DNA of 50,062 nt. It comes from Pelagibacterium sp. Its GTDB lineage: Bacteria > Pseudomonadota > Alphaproteobacteria > Rhizobiales > Devosiaceae. The notes under the pieces are model-generated. The model worked only from the letters and a program-made list of their open reading frames with translations. It had not been told where the DNA came from and searched no databases. Every line of letters begins with the position of its first letter. The stretch's first letter is position 1. The position numbers and the translations under genes were made by a program. Positions 7,795-17,146 of this stretch are shown here, in pieces. The stretch lies in assembly GCA_002723255.1 (NCBI GenBank), contig PBNW01000060.1, forward strand, positions 1 to 50,062, given 5' to 3'.

Positions 7795-8832
7795 GTGCAA
7801 ACCATGAATGTCATCGGGGTCGCCATCGCCGGTCTGGGCGGCGTGGGTCGGGCGACGGCCAATTTGCTCCTGGCCCGCCGGCAGCGATATCGCGAGGTCC
7901 ATGGCGTCGAAATCCGCCTTGTCGCGGTCTGCGGATCGCGATCGGGGCTGGCCGATCCGGACGGGCTCGAGCCGGAGCGCCTGGACAGGCTGGAGCCCGG
8001 TCTGACCGGTCCCGATTTCATCGCGGCGAGCGGCGCGGACATCGTCATCGAGGCGGGGCCGAGCGATTTCCGGACCGGTAGTCCCGGACTTGGGTATCTT
8101 GGTTCCTCGCTTGCCGCCGGGCGCGACACCATCGTTGTTTCGAAGGGTGCGCTGGTCCACAGCGGGCCCAAATTGCGGGCCCTGGCGCGTTCTTCGGGCG
8201 CGATGCTCAAACTCAGTGGCGCAGCGGCGGCGGCGCTGCCCACGATCGACCTTTTGGAGCACAGCCTGAAAGGGAGCACGGTTCTTGAAATCGAGGGCAT
8301 CGTGAACGCCACCACCAACTATCTGCTCGATGCGATGATGAACCTCAATCTCGGCCTGGAGGACGCGCTGGCCCGCGCCAGGGCCGGCGGGTTTGCCGAA
8401 GCCGACCCGCGCAATGACATCGAAGGTTGGGACACCGCCAGCAAACTCATCCTCATCGCAAATTTCGGTCTCGATGCCGACCTGACGATGGACGATCTGG
8501 TCGTCGAGGGCATCGGGTCGGTTGGGGCGAGCGATATCGAGACGTGGCGAAAGCAGGGTCTTGTTCCCAAGCTTGTCGGAAGGCTTACGCGCGCGGACGG
8601 CACGATGCGGGCGGGGGTCGGTATCCGGACATATCCGCTGAGCGATCCGCTCGCGCATGTGTCGGGAAAGAACAAGGCGATCCGGATCACCACCGACGCG
8701 ATGGGCGAGACGATCGCCATCGGATCGGGAACCGAGCCTCTCGCCACCGCGGCCGCTGCGCTCAAGGATCTCGAACACATCCTGAGCGCAAGAAGGGCTC
8801 GGACCACCGGCACCTGGAGAGGCGCGTCATGA
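7795..8832 (+). CDS. Homoserine dehydrogenase-like NAD(P) oxidoreductase, no ACT domain
   Basis: 345 residues. A Rossmann domain with GLGGVG at residues 13-18 is followed by the homoserine dehydrogenase catalytic domain: NATTNYLLDAM, then DPRNDIEGWDTASK, which carries the acidic residues D208 and D213 and the catalytic lysine K217. The family reduces aspartate semialdehyde to homoserine. The regulatory ACT domain of the usual threonine-pathway enzyme is missing, and there is no thrB, thrC or lysC nearby. GTG at 7795 has GGGAG seven bases upstream and is preferred to ATG at 7804. The stop overlaps the next start (ATGA), so it is coupled to a glutamine amidotransferase, suggesting a specialised rather than housekeeping role. 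Confidence 0.82.
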   Translation: MQTMNVIGVAIAGLGGVGRATANLLLARRQRYREVHGVEIRLVAVCGSRSGLADPDGLEPERLDRLEPGLTGPDFIAASGADIVIEAGPSDFRTGSPGLGYLGSSLAAGRDTIVVSKGALVHSGPKLRALARSSGAMLKLSGAAAAALPTIDLLEHSLKGSTVLEIEGIVNATTNYLLDAMMNLNLGLEDALARARAGGFAEADPRNDIEGWDTASKLILIANFGLDADLTMDDLVVEGIGSVGASDIETWRKQGLVPKLVGRLTRADGTMRAGVGIRTYPLSDPLAHVSGKNKAIRITTDAMGETIAIGSGTEPLATAAAALKDLEHILSARRARTTGTWRGAS

Positions 8833-9533
8833 CACCGAGGACAGTTCAGGCCATTCGCCATATAGGCTTTGAGGATCTGGGCAGCTTTGCGGACCCTTTG
8901 CGGGCGGCCGGCTACGACATCGAATACATCGATGTGGCCGAGCGCGATCCGGCAGGGCTCGACCCTCTCGCGGCCGATCTCCTCGTGGTTCTGGGTGGTC
9001 CGATCGGCGTTTACGACCACGATGGCTATCCGGTCGTCACCGACGAGATCGACCTGTTGCGGGCGCGGCTGGCGGCCGACCTGCCGACGCTGGGTCTGTG
9101 TCTGGGCGCGCAGCTGATGGCGGCAGCTCTTGGTGCGCGTGTCTATCGCGGGCCCGCCAAGGAGATCGGCTGGTCGGCGCTCGATCTGTCGGACGCGGCA
9201 GCGACCGGTCCTCTTGGCGTGCTGCGCGAGGTGCCCGTACTTCATTGGCATGGCGACACGTTCGAGCTGCCCGACGGCGCTACCGTGCTTGCATCGACGC
9301 CGCTCTGCGCCAATCAGGCCTTTTCGCGCGGACCGAACGTGCTCGGTCTTCAGTTCCATCCCGAGGTCCAGGGCGCGCGCTTCGAGCATTGGCTCCTGGG
9401 CCATGCAAGCGAGCTGGCCACAGCAGGAATCGACCCGGGCCCGTTGCGCCGGGATGCGCAGCGATATGCCAGCGACCTGGAACAGGCCGGCGCTGCATTG
9501 CTGAGCGACTGGCTGTCGCGCCTGAGGCGTTGA
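8829..9533 (+). CDS. Class I glutamine amidotransferase-like protein
   Basis: 234 residues of the GATase1 fold. The nucleophile C91 lies in LGLCLGAQL, and the H177/E179 pair in LQFHPEV completes the triad. The N-terminal VVLGGPIGVYD block is typical of stand-alone GMP-synthase-like amidotransferases. These either release ammonia from glutamine for a partner enzyme or hydrolyse gamma-glutamyl compounds. The ATG at 8829 overlaps the stop of the homoserine dehydrogenase-like gene (ATGA), so both are made together. No synthase partner domain is fused or adjacent. The substrate is unknown. Confidence 0.88.
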   Translation: MTPRTVQAIRHIGFEDLGSFADPLRAAGYDIEYIDVAERDPAGLDPLAADLLVVLGGPIGVYDHDGYPVVTDEIDLLRARLAADLPTLGLCLGAQLMAAALGARVYRGPAKEIGWSALDLSDAAATGPLGVLREVPVLHWHGDTFELPDGATVLASTPLCANQAFSRGPNVLGLQFHPEVQGARFEHWLLGHASELATAGIDPGPLRRDAQRYASDLEQAGAALLSDWLSRLRR

Positions 9534-9576
9534 CCCGACCGGCAATCCCTGGCGCCGCATGGGGTGCGGCCGCCCG

Positions 9577-10488
9577 TTACCGGGACGCGGCGAAACGCAC
9601 CTGGTCGCGGACCGCCCGACGATACTCGGTTGGGCTCATGCGCTGGTGCTTTATGAAAACGCGGGCAAGCACCTGGTTGGATGAATATCCCACCTCCTGG
9701 GCGATCTCGGTGACCGAGAGATCCGTCGTCTCGAGCAGTTGGCAGGTTTTCTCCATCCGCAATTGGGTCAGATAGACCCGGGGCGGAACGCCGATGCTCT
9801 GTTTGAACATGCGCGCAAAATGGAATGGCGAGAGGCGTGCCTCGGCGGCCAGCTCGTCAAGGCTGATGTCCTGGGAAAGCCGCGCCCGCATCATTTCCAG
9901 ACAACGCCTTTCCGCCCACGGGGCGAGGCCGCCCCTTGCCGGAGCGAACGGTGCCCCGCCCAATCGGCTCAGTTCGGCGAGGATCTCGCAGCCTGCAGCC
10001 CGCATCCAAAGACGCGATGGCGCACCTTCGTCTTTGCAGAGCCCCCACAGGTTACGCAGCGCTGACCGGATCGGCGACGAGTCGAACACCCGGCCATAGT
10101 TAAAGCAGGTGTCGAAGGAGAACCGGCCGTCGGTGGCCTCGTCAAGGACGCCCTGCCAGTGCGCCAAGGGAAACGTCAGGCTGCGAACCTGATGGCTTTC
10201 CTCCATGACCGCCGAGGTGGCAAAGTTCGGCGCAGCCAAATTGAGGAGGCCTTTTCTGCTGGTCACATCAAAGCGACCTCCTCCCAGATCTGACCTGACA
10301 CGGCCATTGCCAAGTATGTCCTCATACAGAACGATATCGGGAAGGGCCGGGCGCGACATGTCCCCGGCGGGCTGGGCCACCTCAAGCATTTCAAGGACTC
10401 CGCCTGGGGATTTCAGCGTGCGTACGTAGGATGCATGCAGGCCTTTGCTTTGCAGCTGGGTGAAAGACGAATGGGCCGACACGGTCAT
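9577..10488 (-). CDS. AraC family regulator, tandem copy 2
   Basis: 303 residues. The C-terminal ~100 residues hold two helix-turn-helix motifs: ISLDELAAEARLSPFHFARM and LSVTEIAQEVGYSSNQVLAR, with the AraC signature ending RMSPTEYRRAVRDQ. The N-terminal ~190 residues form a ligand-binding region like that of the neighbouring paralogue. The start at 10488 overlaps the stop of the upstream copy (ATGA). The two proteins align along their whole length and share a 48-bp identical DNA tract, so this is a tandem duplication. The target genes are unknown. The amidotransferase gene converges on it with a 43-bp gap. Confidence 0.9.
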   Translation of the reverse strand: MTVSAHSSFTQLQSKGLHASYVRTLKSPGGVLEMLEVAQPAGDMSRPALPDIVLYEDILGNGRVRSDLGGGRFDVTSRKGLLNLAAPNFATSAVMEESHQVRSLTFPLAHWQGVLDEATDGRFSFDTCFNYGRVFDSSPIRSALRNLWGLCKDEGAPSRLWMRAAGCEILAELSRLGGAPFAPARGGLAPWAERRCLEMMRARLSQDISLDELAAEARLSPFHFARMFKQSIGVPPRVYLTQLRMEKTCQLLETTDLSVTEIAQEVGYSSNQVLARVFIKHQRMSPTEYRRAVRDQVRFAASR

Positions 10489-11423
10489 TGTGGCGTCTCC
10501 GATGCTGCAATTGCCGTTCCCGGCGCCTGGCGCACCGGATCGCGGCCCGCCCGACGGTACTCGGTGGGGCTCATGCGCTGGTGTTTCATGAAGACGCGGG
10601 CGAGCACCTGGTTGGATGAATATCCCACCTCCTGGGCGATCTCGGTGACCGGAAGATCGGTCGTCTCGAGGAGCTCGCAGGTCTTGTCCACTCTCAGCCG
10701 TGTCAGATAGACCCGGGGCGGCACGCCCAGGCTCTGTTTGAACATGCGCGCGAAATGAAACGGGGATAGTCGCGCTTGCGCTGCAAGGTCATCGAGGCTG
10801 ATGTCCTGGGAAAGCCGGGCGTGCATGAATTCGATGCACCGTTTCTGCGCCCAGGGGGCCAGGCCGCCGCGCGTCGAAGCGAGTGGCGTTCCGGCCATCT
10901 GGCAAAGTTCGGCCAGGATCTCGCAGCCCGCGGCCTGGGCCAGCAGGCGCGAGGGTGCACCTTCCTCGTCACAAAGGCGCCAAAGCTGGCGCTGCGCGGA
11001 CCGGATTTTTGAGGAGGTGAACGTCCCACGGTGGAGGGCGCCGAACTCGAGACGGGATGGCTGGCCCGCACCGTCGTCCAGGAGCCGGCTCCAGTGGGCG
11101 ATTGGAAACGCCATGGAGCGAATCCGGTGGTTGCTGTCGACGCTGATCGAATTGGCGAAGTTTGGCGCGGCCAGCAAAAAGTCGCCCGCCCGGGTCCTGG
11201 TGCTGAACCGCCCCGAGCCCAAATCGGCGTTCAAGCCGAAGCCGCCGATCAGATCATAATGGAGGACAAGCTCGGGCACGGCGGGGTCCGACATTTCGAC
11301 CGCAGGCATGGCGGTCTCCATCAGATTGAGGAAGCCGCCGGGAGATTTGATCATGCGTATATAGGGCGCAAAGGGGCCCTCGCGGAACCACTGGACAAAG
11401 GAGGAATAGGCAGGCACGGTCAT
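10485..11423 (-). CDS. AraC family regulator, tandem copy 1
   Basis: 312 residues. It has the same architecture as its neighbour: an N-terminal sensor region with MIKSPGGFLNLMETAMPAVE and a C-terminal AraC DNA-binding domain (ISLDDLAAQARLSPFHFARM; LPVTEIAQEVGYSSNQVLAR). The open frame continues to 11714, but the ATG at 11423 begins MTVPAYSSFVQWFREG, which aligns with MTVSAHSSFTQLQSKG of copy 2, so it is the start. It is transcribed away from the TetR gene at 11638, with a 214-bp shared regulatory region. What the pair regulates cannot be told. Confidence 0.9.
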   Translation of the reverse strand: MTVPAYSSFVQWFREGPFAPYIRMIKSPGGFLNLMETAMPAVEMSDPAVPELVLHYDLIGGFGLNADLGSGRFSTRTRAGDFLLAAPNFANSISVDSNHRIRSMAFPIAHWSRLLDDGAGQPSRLEFGALHRGTFTSSKIRSAQRQLWRLCDEEGAPSRLLAQAAGCEILAELCQMAGTPLASTRGGLAPWAQKRCIEFMHARLSQDISLDDLAAQARLSPFHFARMFKQSLGVPPRVYLTRLRVDKTCELLETTDLPVTEIAQEVGYSSNQVLARVFMKHQRMSPTEYRRAGRDPVRQAPGTAIAASETPQ

Positions 11424-11599
11424 GCTATGTCTCCCATGCGTCTTGCAGGCTTCAGTCTGAGTCCGTCGCCGGCTGCGCTCCGCGCGGATCGATCGGCGGC
11501 CGAGCGGCCGGTCGATACAACCGTTCCGCATCAGGACACTCGACACGGATCTGCAAATACCAGATGAACGTCGTTTCAACCCCTTTTCATGCACCGGTC

Positions 11600-11615
11600 G
11601 AAACGCTACCGTTCC
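11600..11615. promoter_or_regulatory. Possible TetR operator between araC pair and tetR
   Basis: GAAACGCTACCGTTCC is an imperfect 16-bp dyad (12 of 16 positions symmetric) lying 22-38 bp before the TetR start at 11638. Its position and GAAACG/CGTTTC-like arms are usual for TetR autoregulation. No experimental support can be seen in sequence. Confidence 0.4.
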
Positions 11616-11637
11616 ATCCATAATGAAGAGATAATGG

Positions 11638-12249
11638 ATGGAGCGCAAGTCTATCGACCAAATCAAGAGACGCAAGCCGAGCGGGGCGGCGGTCATCCGG
11701 CCCGAACTGACCAAGGCGCTGTTCAGGGCGTTGTTCGAGGAGTGGGCACAGTGCGGCTATGGGGCGGTGAGCCTGGAGCGCGTGGCGGCGCGCGCGGGCG
11801 CCGGCAAGGCGGCCATCTATCGGCGGTGGCCCTCAAAACTCGAGTTCGTGTGCGAAGCGATACAACGCGTCGGCCTCACTCTGTCCGACTTTGACGATCA
11901 CGGCTCGCTCGGTGCCGATATCAATGCCTATCTTCGGACAACACGGGCGGCGTTTCGTCATCCGCTGGCCCGCAAGATCATTCCAGACGTCGTTGCCGAG
12001 CGCATGAGAACGCCCGAAATTGCGGTGACGCTGAACAGTCTGGCGGCCGCACGTCGGGCGTTTGGAAGTCGAATGCTCGATCGCGCCATTGCCCGCAAGG
12101 AGCTGCAGCCGGCGCTCGACAGAGAGCTTGCGCTCGATCTTCTCATATCGCCTCTCTACATGCGCATGATCGTTCATTCCAAAAACACGGCAATGGCCGA
12201 GATCGACAGGCAGGCAATCGCAATCGAGGCTGCAATCAAGGCCTGTTGA
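11638..12249 (+). CDS. TetR/AcrR family regulator
   Basis: 203 residues. The DNA-binding helix-turn-helix is VSLERVAARAGAGKAAIYRRW at about residues 41-61, preceded by a basic leader (MERKSIDQIKRRKP). The C-terminal ligand domain resembles the TetR_C group found in efflux regulators. ATG at 11638 has GAAGAG seven bases upstream. Another ATG at 11634 is out of frame. The gene is divergent from the AraC pair and 206 bp before the catalase gene, either of which could be its target. No drug exporter is adjacent. Confidence 0.88.
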   Translation: MERKSIDQIKRRKPSGAAVIRPELTKALFRALFEEWAQCGYGAVSLERVAARAGAGKAAIYRRWPSKLEFVCEAIQRVGLTLSDFDDHGSLGADINAYLRTTRAAFRHPLARKIIPDVVAERMRTPEIAVTLNSLAAARRAFGSRMLDRAIARKELQPALDRELALDLLISPLYMRMIVHSKNTAMAEIDRQAIAIEAAIKAC

Positions 12250-12455
12250 GCCGGCGGCCCCGATCAAGCCAGTGCGGTCGAGCGGCCCATGGATCCCGCC
12301 GGTCTGGAACGAGCGGCCATCGATTTCCGATCTCTGAGCAAATCATCGCAAGAACGGCATCGTCGCCGCAGGGGCTGCGACGCCCTGTCGGCGCAGTTCG
12401 CTAGCCTGTCGGGCGAACGGACGGCACGCGGTGTGGACCAAGGGAAGGATTTGCG

Positions 12456-13919
12456 ATGCCTGGGCACGATGAGCGGAACTCACGCCTTACGACAACGGCC
12501 GGCGCCCCGGTTGCCGACAACCAGGACAGTCTGACGGCCGGCGATCGGGGCCCGGTTCTCATGCAGGACTGGCAGTTGATCGAAAAACTGGCCCACCAGA
12601 ACCGCGAGCGGATTCCCGAGCGGGTGGTCCACGCCAAGGGCTGGGGTGCGCATGGCGTTTTCACGGTGACGGGCGACATTTCGCACCTGACCTGCGCCAG
12701 GGTGCTGCAGCCGGGGACACAGACCCCCATGATCGCGCGGTTCTCGACGGTCGCCGGCGAGATGGGAGCGGCCGATCATGAGCGCGATGTCCGTGGCTTT
12801 GCACTCAAGTTCTATACGGAAGAGGGGAACTGGGATCTGGTGGGCAACAACACGCCGGTGTTTTTCGTGCGTGATCCGCTCAAATTCCCCGACTTCATTC
12901 ACACCCAGAAGCGCCACCCGCGCACCAATCTGCGCTCGGCGAGGGCAATGTGGGATTTCTGGTCGCTTTCGCCCGAAAGCCTGCATCAGGTAACGATCCT
13001 GTTTTCCGACCGCGGCCTGCCGGTCAGCCCGATGCACATGAATGGCTATGGCAGCCATACCTACAGCCTGTGGAACGACACGGGCGATCGGGTCTGGGTC
13101 AAATTTCACTTCAAGACCTGTCAGGGCCATCGCCACTACACCAACGCCGAGGCGGAGACGGTCGTGGGGAAAACCCGTGAGGGGTATCAGGAAGCGCTGT
13201 TCGGCGCGATCGAGGACGGCAACGCTCCGCGATGGATCGTGCAGGTCCAGATCATGACACAAGCGCAGGCGGACGCACTGCCCTTCAATCCGTTCGACGT
13301 GACAAAGGTCTGGCCCCATGCCGATTTTCCGCCGGTCGAGATCGGTATGCTCGAACTCAACCGCAATCCCGACAACTACTTTACCGAGATCGAGCAGCTG
13401 GCCTTCAGCCCCTCAAACGTCGTGCGCGGCATCGGCCACTCGCCCGACAGGATGCTCCAGGGCAGGATCTTCGCCTATGCGGACGCCCATCGCTACAGGC
13501 TGGGCACGCATTACGAGGCCTTGCCGGTCAACCGGCCCCGATGCCCCGTGCACCATTATCACAAGGACGGGGCGATGCGATTTTTCGAGAACGCGCCCAA
13601 CTCCGACGCCTATTATGAGCCCAACAGCTTCGGCGGTCCGATCGAGGAGCGCTCGTTCGCCGAGCCGCCGCTCAGGATCGAAGGGCCGGCCACCCGGTAC
13701 GATCATCGGGCGGAGAACGACGATTTCAGCCAGCCCCGCGCGCTGTTTGTGCTGTTCGACGACGGCGAGAAGGCCAGGCTTTTCGCCAACATCGCCGCGG
13801 CGATGAGCGGCGTTCCCGATTTCATCATCGAACGCCAGATCGAGCTTTTCGCGCAGGTTCATCCCGATTTCGGCGCCGGCGTCTGTGCCGCTCTGGATGC
13901 GGTGGATCCCCAATTCTGA
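12456..13919 (+). CDS. Monofunctional haem catalase, small-subunit (clade 3) type
   Basis: 487 residues, the usual length for small-subunit catalases. It converts hydrogen peroxide to water and oxygen in the cytoplasm. The distal histidine is H59 in RVVHAKG, the distal asparagine lies in [11 protein letters not shown] (131/132), and the proximal haem ligand is Y341 in [14 protein letters not shown]. The N-terminal [17 protein letters not shown] is a catalase hallmark. AAGGGAAGG lies about 8 bp before the ATG at 12456. No OxyR-type regulator is adjacent. The gene ends 106 bp from the convergent aldehyde dehydrogenase gene, with strong hairpins between them. Confidence 0.97.
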   Translation: MPGHDERNSRLTTTAGAPVADNQDSLTAGDRGPVLMQDWQLIEKLAHQNRERIPERVVHAKGWGAHGVFTVTGDISHLTCARVLQPGTQTPMIARFSTVAGEMGAADHERDVRGFALKFYTEEGNWDLVGNNTPVFFVRDPLKFPDFIHTQKRHPRTNLRSARAMWDFWSLSPESLHQVTILFSDRGLPVSPMHMNGYGSHTYSLWNDTGDRVWVKFHFKTCQGHRHYTNAEAETVVGKTREGYQEALFGAIEDGNAPRWIVQVQIMTQAQADALPFNPFDVTKVWPHADFPPVEIGMLELNRNPDNYFTEIEQLAFSPSNVVRGIGHSPDRMLQGRIFAYADAHRYRLGTHYEALPVNRPRCPVHHYHKDGAMRFFENAPNSDAYYEPNSFGGPIEERSFAEPPLRIEGPATRYDHRAENDDFSQPRALFVLFDDGEKARLFANIAAAMSGVPDFIIERQIELFAQVHPDFGAGVCAALDAVDPQF

Positions 13920-13923
13920 CCAC

Positions 13924-14009
13924 GTCCGGCGGGTCCACCCCGCCCGCCGGACCGTGCGCCGACGAGAGCGCAAAGCCCGCCCCGCGCTCTCGTCGGTCCC
14001 CAAGGGGAC
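13924..14009. terminator. Hairpin cluster between convergent catalase and aldehyde dehydrogenase genes
   Basis: Three dyads follow one another. GTCCGGCGGG (13924-13933) pairs with CCCGCCGGAC (13943-13952). A 12-bp arm at 13959-13970 pairs with 13985-13996. GTCCCC (13996-14001) pairs with GGGGAC (14004-14009). All are perfect. None has a T run, so intrinsic termination is uncertain, but the location between two gene ends suggests a two-way transcription barrier or RNA end protection. Confidence 0.55.
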
Positions 14010-14025
14010 GGACAGGCTCTGGTGG

Positions 14026-15408
14026 TCAGCTTCTGCGCATCATGATCATCTTTTCCTGGGTCATGTCGCGCATGGTGTAGGGAATGCCGCCGGTGCCGTA
14101 TCCGGATTCCCTGCGACCGGCGAAAGGCATCCAGTCCGTGCGGAAGGCGGTGGGATCGTTGATCATCACCGCGGAAGCATCGAGACGGTCGGCAGCGCGC
14201 AGGGCAACATCGATGTCCTGTGCGAAAACGCTTGCCTGGAAGGCGGTCGGCAATGCGTTGGCCTGACCGATAGCGGCGTTGAGGTCAGTGTAGCGATAGA
14301 CCGCGACCATCGGGCCGAACACCTCCAGCACCGATACCCTGGCGTCCGCGGCCGGATCGAGCAGGACCGTGGGCTCAAGGGTCGTCCCGGAGAGGCGCTT
14401 GCCGCCGGCGGCCAGCGTGGCCCCGCCCTCGAGCGCTTCAGCGATCCACCGTTCGACCCGGTCGGCTTCACGCGGCAGGATGAGCGGGCCGACTTCGGTA
14501 TCGCCGAGGGCGGGGTCGGCGGTGCGCAGTTTTTCCACGCGGGCGACGAGCCTTTGGGTGAAATCATCGGCAATGTCGGCATGGACGAAGATGCGCTGCG
14601 TCGACACGCAGACCTGTCCGGCATGGTAGTAGCCGCCTTTGACGATGGGCTCGATCACCCTGCCGAGATCGGCGCTGCGGTCGACGATGGCGGGTGCGAC
14701 GCCGCCATGCTCGAGCGCCGAGCGCGTGCCGGGGGCAAGCTTGGAATGCAGCGACCAGCCGACCCGGGACGAGCCAATGAAGCTGAGGAAGGCGATGCGG
14801 CTGTCGGTGGCCAGACTTTCGGCCAGTGCGTTGTCTTGCGTGATGAAGGTCTGGCACCACGGCTCGGGCAGGCCCGCCTCGCGGACGAGCGCCACGAAGT
14901 CGATGCAGGAGAGCGGGGTCGTGGCGGCCGGCTTGACGATGACCGGGCAGCCCACCGCGATGGCCGGGGCGACCTGATGAACGATCAGGTTCAGGGGATG
15001 GTTGAAGGCGGAAATCGCCGCGACGATGCCGATGGGCTCCCTGGTGGTGAAGGCCCAGCGGTCCTCGGCGGCGGGCGAGAGTCCCATGGGGATCTCGCGG
15101 CCGGCGAAATTGCGCAGCTCGTCGGCAGCGTTGTGAACCCCATCGATGGCGCGGTTGGTCTCGATGATGGCATCGGGCAGCGGCTTGCCGCCTTCGCGGG
15201 CGATCTGCATGGCAAGATGATCGCGCCTGCCTTCCATGAGCGCGGCCAGCTTGCGCAAGATTGCGATGCGCCGGTGGGGCTTCAGCCAGCCGTCGCGATC
15301 GTCAAAGACCCGACCCGCCGCCTGCAGTTTGCGCTCCAGCGCGGCGGCATCGTCGGTTTCGATTTCGGCGATCGGCGCGCGATCGAATGCCTGCACGACT
15401 GTCAGCAT
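14026..15408 (-). CDS. NAD(P)-dependent aldehyde dehydrogenase
   Basis: 460 residues, a little shorter than the usual ~480. Catalytic residues are N136 in SAFNHP, E233 in ALEHGGVAP and the nucleophile C267 in GQVCVSTQR. It oxidises an aldehyde to the acid with NAD(P)+. The EHGG variant of the glutamate motif and the family pattern resemble lactaldehyde/phosphonoacetaldehyde-type dehydrogenases, but the substrate is not identifiable. ATG at 15408 has GGGAG about 8 bp upstream. It follows the TPP-enzyme gene in the same direction with a 21-bp gap once the frameshift there is corrected, implying a joint pathway in which the TPP enzyme makes or uses the aldehyde. Confidence 0.92.
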   Translation of the reverse strand: MLTVVQAFDRAPIAEIETDDAAALERKLQAAGRVFDDRDGWLKPHRRIAILRKLAALMEGRRDHLAMQIAREGGKPLPDAIIETNRAIDGVHNAADELRNFAGREIPMGLSPAAEDRWAFTTREPIGIVAAISAFNHPLNLIVHQVAPAIAVGCPVIVKPAATTPLSCIDFVALVREAGLPEPWCQTFITQDNALAESLATDSRIAFLSFIGSSRVGWSLHSKLAPGTRSALEHGGVAPAIVDRSADLGRVIEPIVKGGYYHAGQVCVSTQRIFVHADIADDFTQRLVARVEKLRTADPALGDTEVGPLILPREADRVERWIAEALEGGATLAAGGKRLSGTTLEPTVLLDPAADARVSVLEVFGPMVAVYRYTDLNAAIGQANALPTAFQASVFAQDIDVALRAADRLDASAVMINDPTAFRTDWMPFAGRRESGYGTGGIPYTMRDMTQEKMIMMRRS

Positions 15409-15429
15409 TGTTGGTCTCCCTTCGCTCGA

Positions 15430-17084
15430 TTACGCGAGTTGCACATCGGGCCTGCGGTTGCGCAGCTCGTCGACGAGAACGCGGGTGTTCTCGGAATAGT
15501 CGATCGGCACATCGACCAGGTGGACGCCCCGCCGGCAAAGGCGGCCTCGAGCGTGGGCACGAGATCCTCGACCGCGCTGACGCGGGAACCCTTTGCACCA
15601 TAGGCCTGGGCGTAGCGCACGAAATCGGGATTGCCGAAGCTCATGCCGAAATCGGGAAAGCCGTCGACCGCCTGCTTCCAGCGGATCATGCCATAGGCAT
15701 TGTCGTTGAGGATGACCACCACAAGGTTCAGCCCGAGCCGCACCGCCGTTTCCATCTCCTGGGAGTTCATCATGAAACCGCCATCGCCGCACACTGCCAT
15801 GACGCGTCGGTCGGGATAGAGCATTGCCGCCATCATCGCCGAGGGCAGGCCGGCGCCCATCGTGGCGAGCGCATTGTCGAGCAGCAGGGTGTTGGCGACA
15901 TGGGTGCGGTAATTGCGGGCGAACCAGATCTTGTACATGCCGTTGTCGAGGCAGACGATGCCGTCTTCCGGCATCACCTGTCGGACATCGTGGACGATGC
16001 GCTGCGGCGTGGGCGGGAAGCGCTCTTCGGTGGTGCGGTCGTTGATGCGGGCGAGGATACGCTGACGCAGGTCGAGCATCCCCTCGTCGGGCGAGAGTTT
16101 TCCCTCGAGCCGCTCGGCAAGTCCTTCGATCGTGGCCCCGATATCGCCGATCACCTCGAAATCGGGATGATAGACCTGTTCGACCGTGGCGGACTGGTAA
16201 CCGACATGGATGACCTTCGGTCCGCCCGCGCTTTTCATGAGGAAGGGCGGCTTTTCGATGGTGTCGTGACCTATCGCGATGATCAGGTCGGCACGATCGA
16301 CAGCCTCGTGCACATAGTCGCCTTCCGAAAGCGCCGCAGTGCCCATGTAGAGGTTCGAGCCGCCGGTGACCGCGCCCTTGCCCATCTGGGTGTTGAAGAA
16401 AGGCAGCCTCGTGCGTCTCACGCAGGCCGAAAGCGCCTCGACCAGCGCGGGCCGGTTGCCCACCGCGCCGATCATCACGAGCGGGCGCCTGGCGGAAAGG
16501 ATCATTTCGGCTGCGCTCTCGAGTGCGGCGGTGCTGGCCACAGGGCGGTCAACCGTATGGCGCGCCATGACCGAGATGTTTGCGACCTCGGTGCCCGCAA
16601 CATCCTCGGGCAGTTCGAGATGCACCGGTCCCGGCCGCTCCTCCATGGCGACGCGAAAGGCGTCGCGCACCGTCGAGGGTATGGCGGCGGCACTGACGAT
16701 CTGGCGCGTCATCTTGGTCAGCGGTTTCATCGAAGCGACGATATCGACGATCTGAAAGCGGGCCTGCTTTGCGCTCATCACCGGCTTCTGACCGGTGATG
16801 AGGATCATCGGCATGGCGCCGAGATGGGCGTAGGCGGCGCCGGTCGAGAAATTGAGCGCCCCCGGGCCGAGCGTGGCGAGGCAGACGCCGGGCTTGCCGG
16901 TGAGCCGACCATGGGTCGCCGCCATGAAAGCGGCGGCCTGCTCATGGCGGGTCAGAACCAGCTCGATGCCGGAGGTCCGCAACGACTCCAACAGGTCGAG
17001 ATTTTCTTCGCCGGGCACGCCGAAAATGCGTTCAACGCCTTCGTTTTCGAGCGCTGCCACAAGAAGGTCCGATCCTTTGGGCAT
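15430..17084 (-). CDS. TPP-dependent acetolactate-synthase-like enzyme with a frameshift near the 3' end
   Basis: About 551 residues if corrected. It has three domains of the TPP-enzyme family: an N-terminal Pyr domain with the cofactor-activating E48 in LTRHEQAAAFMA, a central domain, and a C-terminal PP domain with GDG at 433-435 and LNDNAYGMI at 459-467. It resembles proteins annotated as acetolactate synthase large subunit. No small regulatory subunit is adjacent. The frame breaks after EAAFAGG (about residue 519): the sense continuation (GVHLVDVPIDYSENTRVLVD) lies in another frame ending at the TAA at 15430. Adding one base to the four-base C run at 15527-15530 would restore it. Uncorrected, translation ends at 15402, inside the next gene. 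ATG at 17084 follows AAGGA by 7 bp. Confidence 0.85.
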
Positions 17085-17146
17085 TTTTGGGTCCTTTATG
17101 TTGGCCGTTTCGGGGGAACGCACGGCAAAAACGGGTAGCCAAAGCG

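Noticed and set aside
9554-9570. Hairpin GCCGCA/TGCGGC between the amidotransferase and AraC genes
   Set aside because: Only 6 bp and no T run. Too weak to call a terminator.
12289-12534. Plus-strand frame of 81 codons before the catalase
   Set aside because: It overlaps the catalase start, is Arg/Ser-rich and has no family resemblance or ribosome site.
13885-15603. Plus-strand open frame of 572 codons opposite the aldehyde dehydrogenase
   Set aside because: A high-GC antisense shadow. The minus strand has a complete catalytic enzyme with a ribosome site.
15261-17138. Plus-strand open frame of 625 codons opposite the TPP enzyme
   Set aside because: Antisense shadow with His/Gly/Asp-rich composition and no domain.
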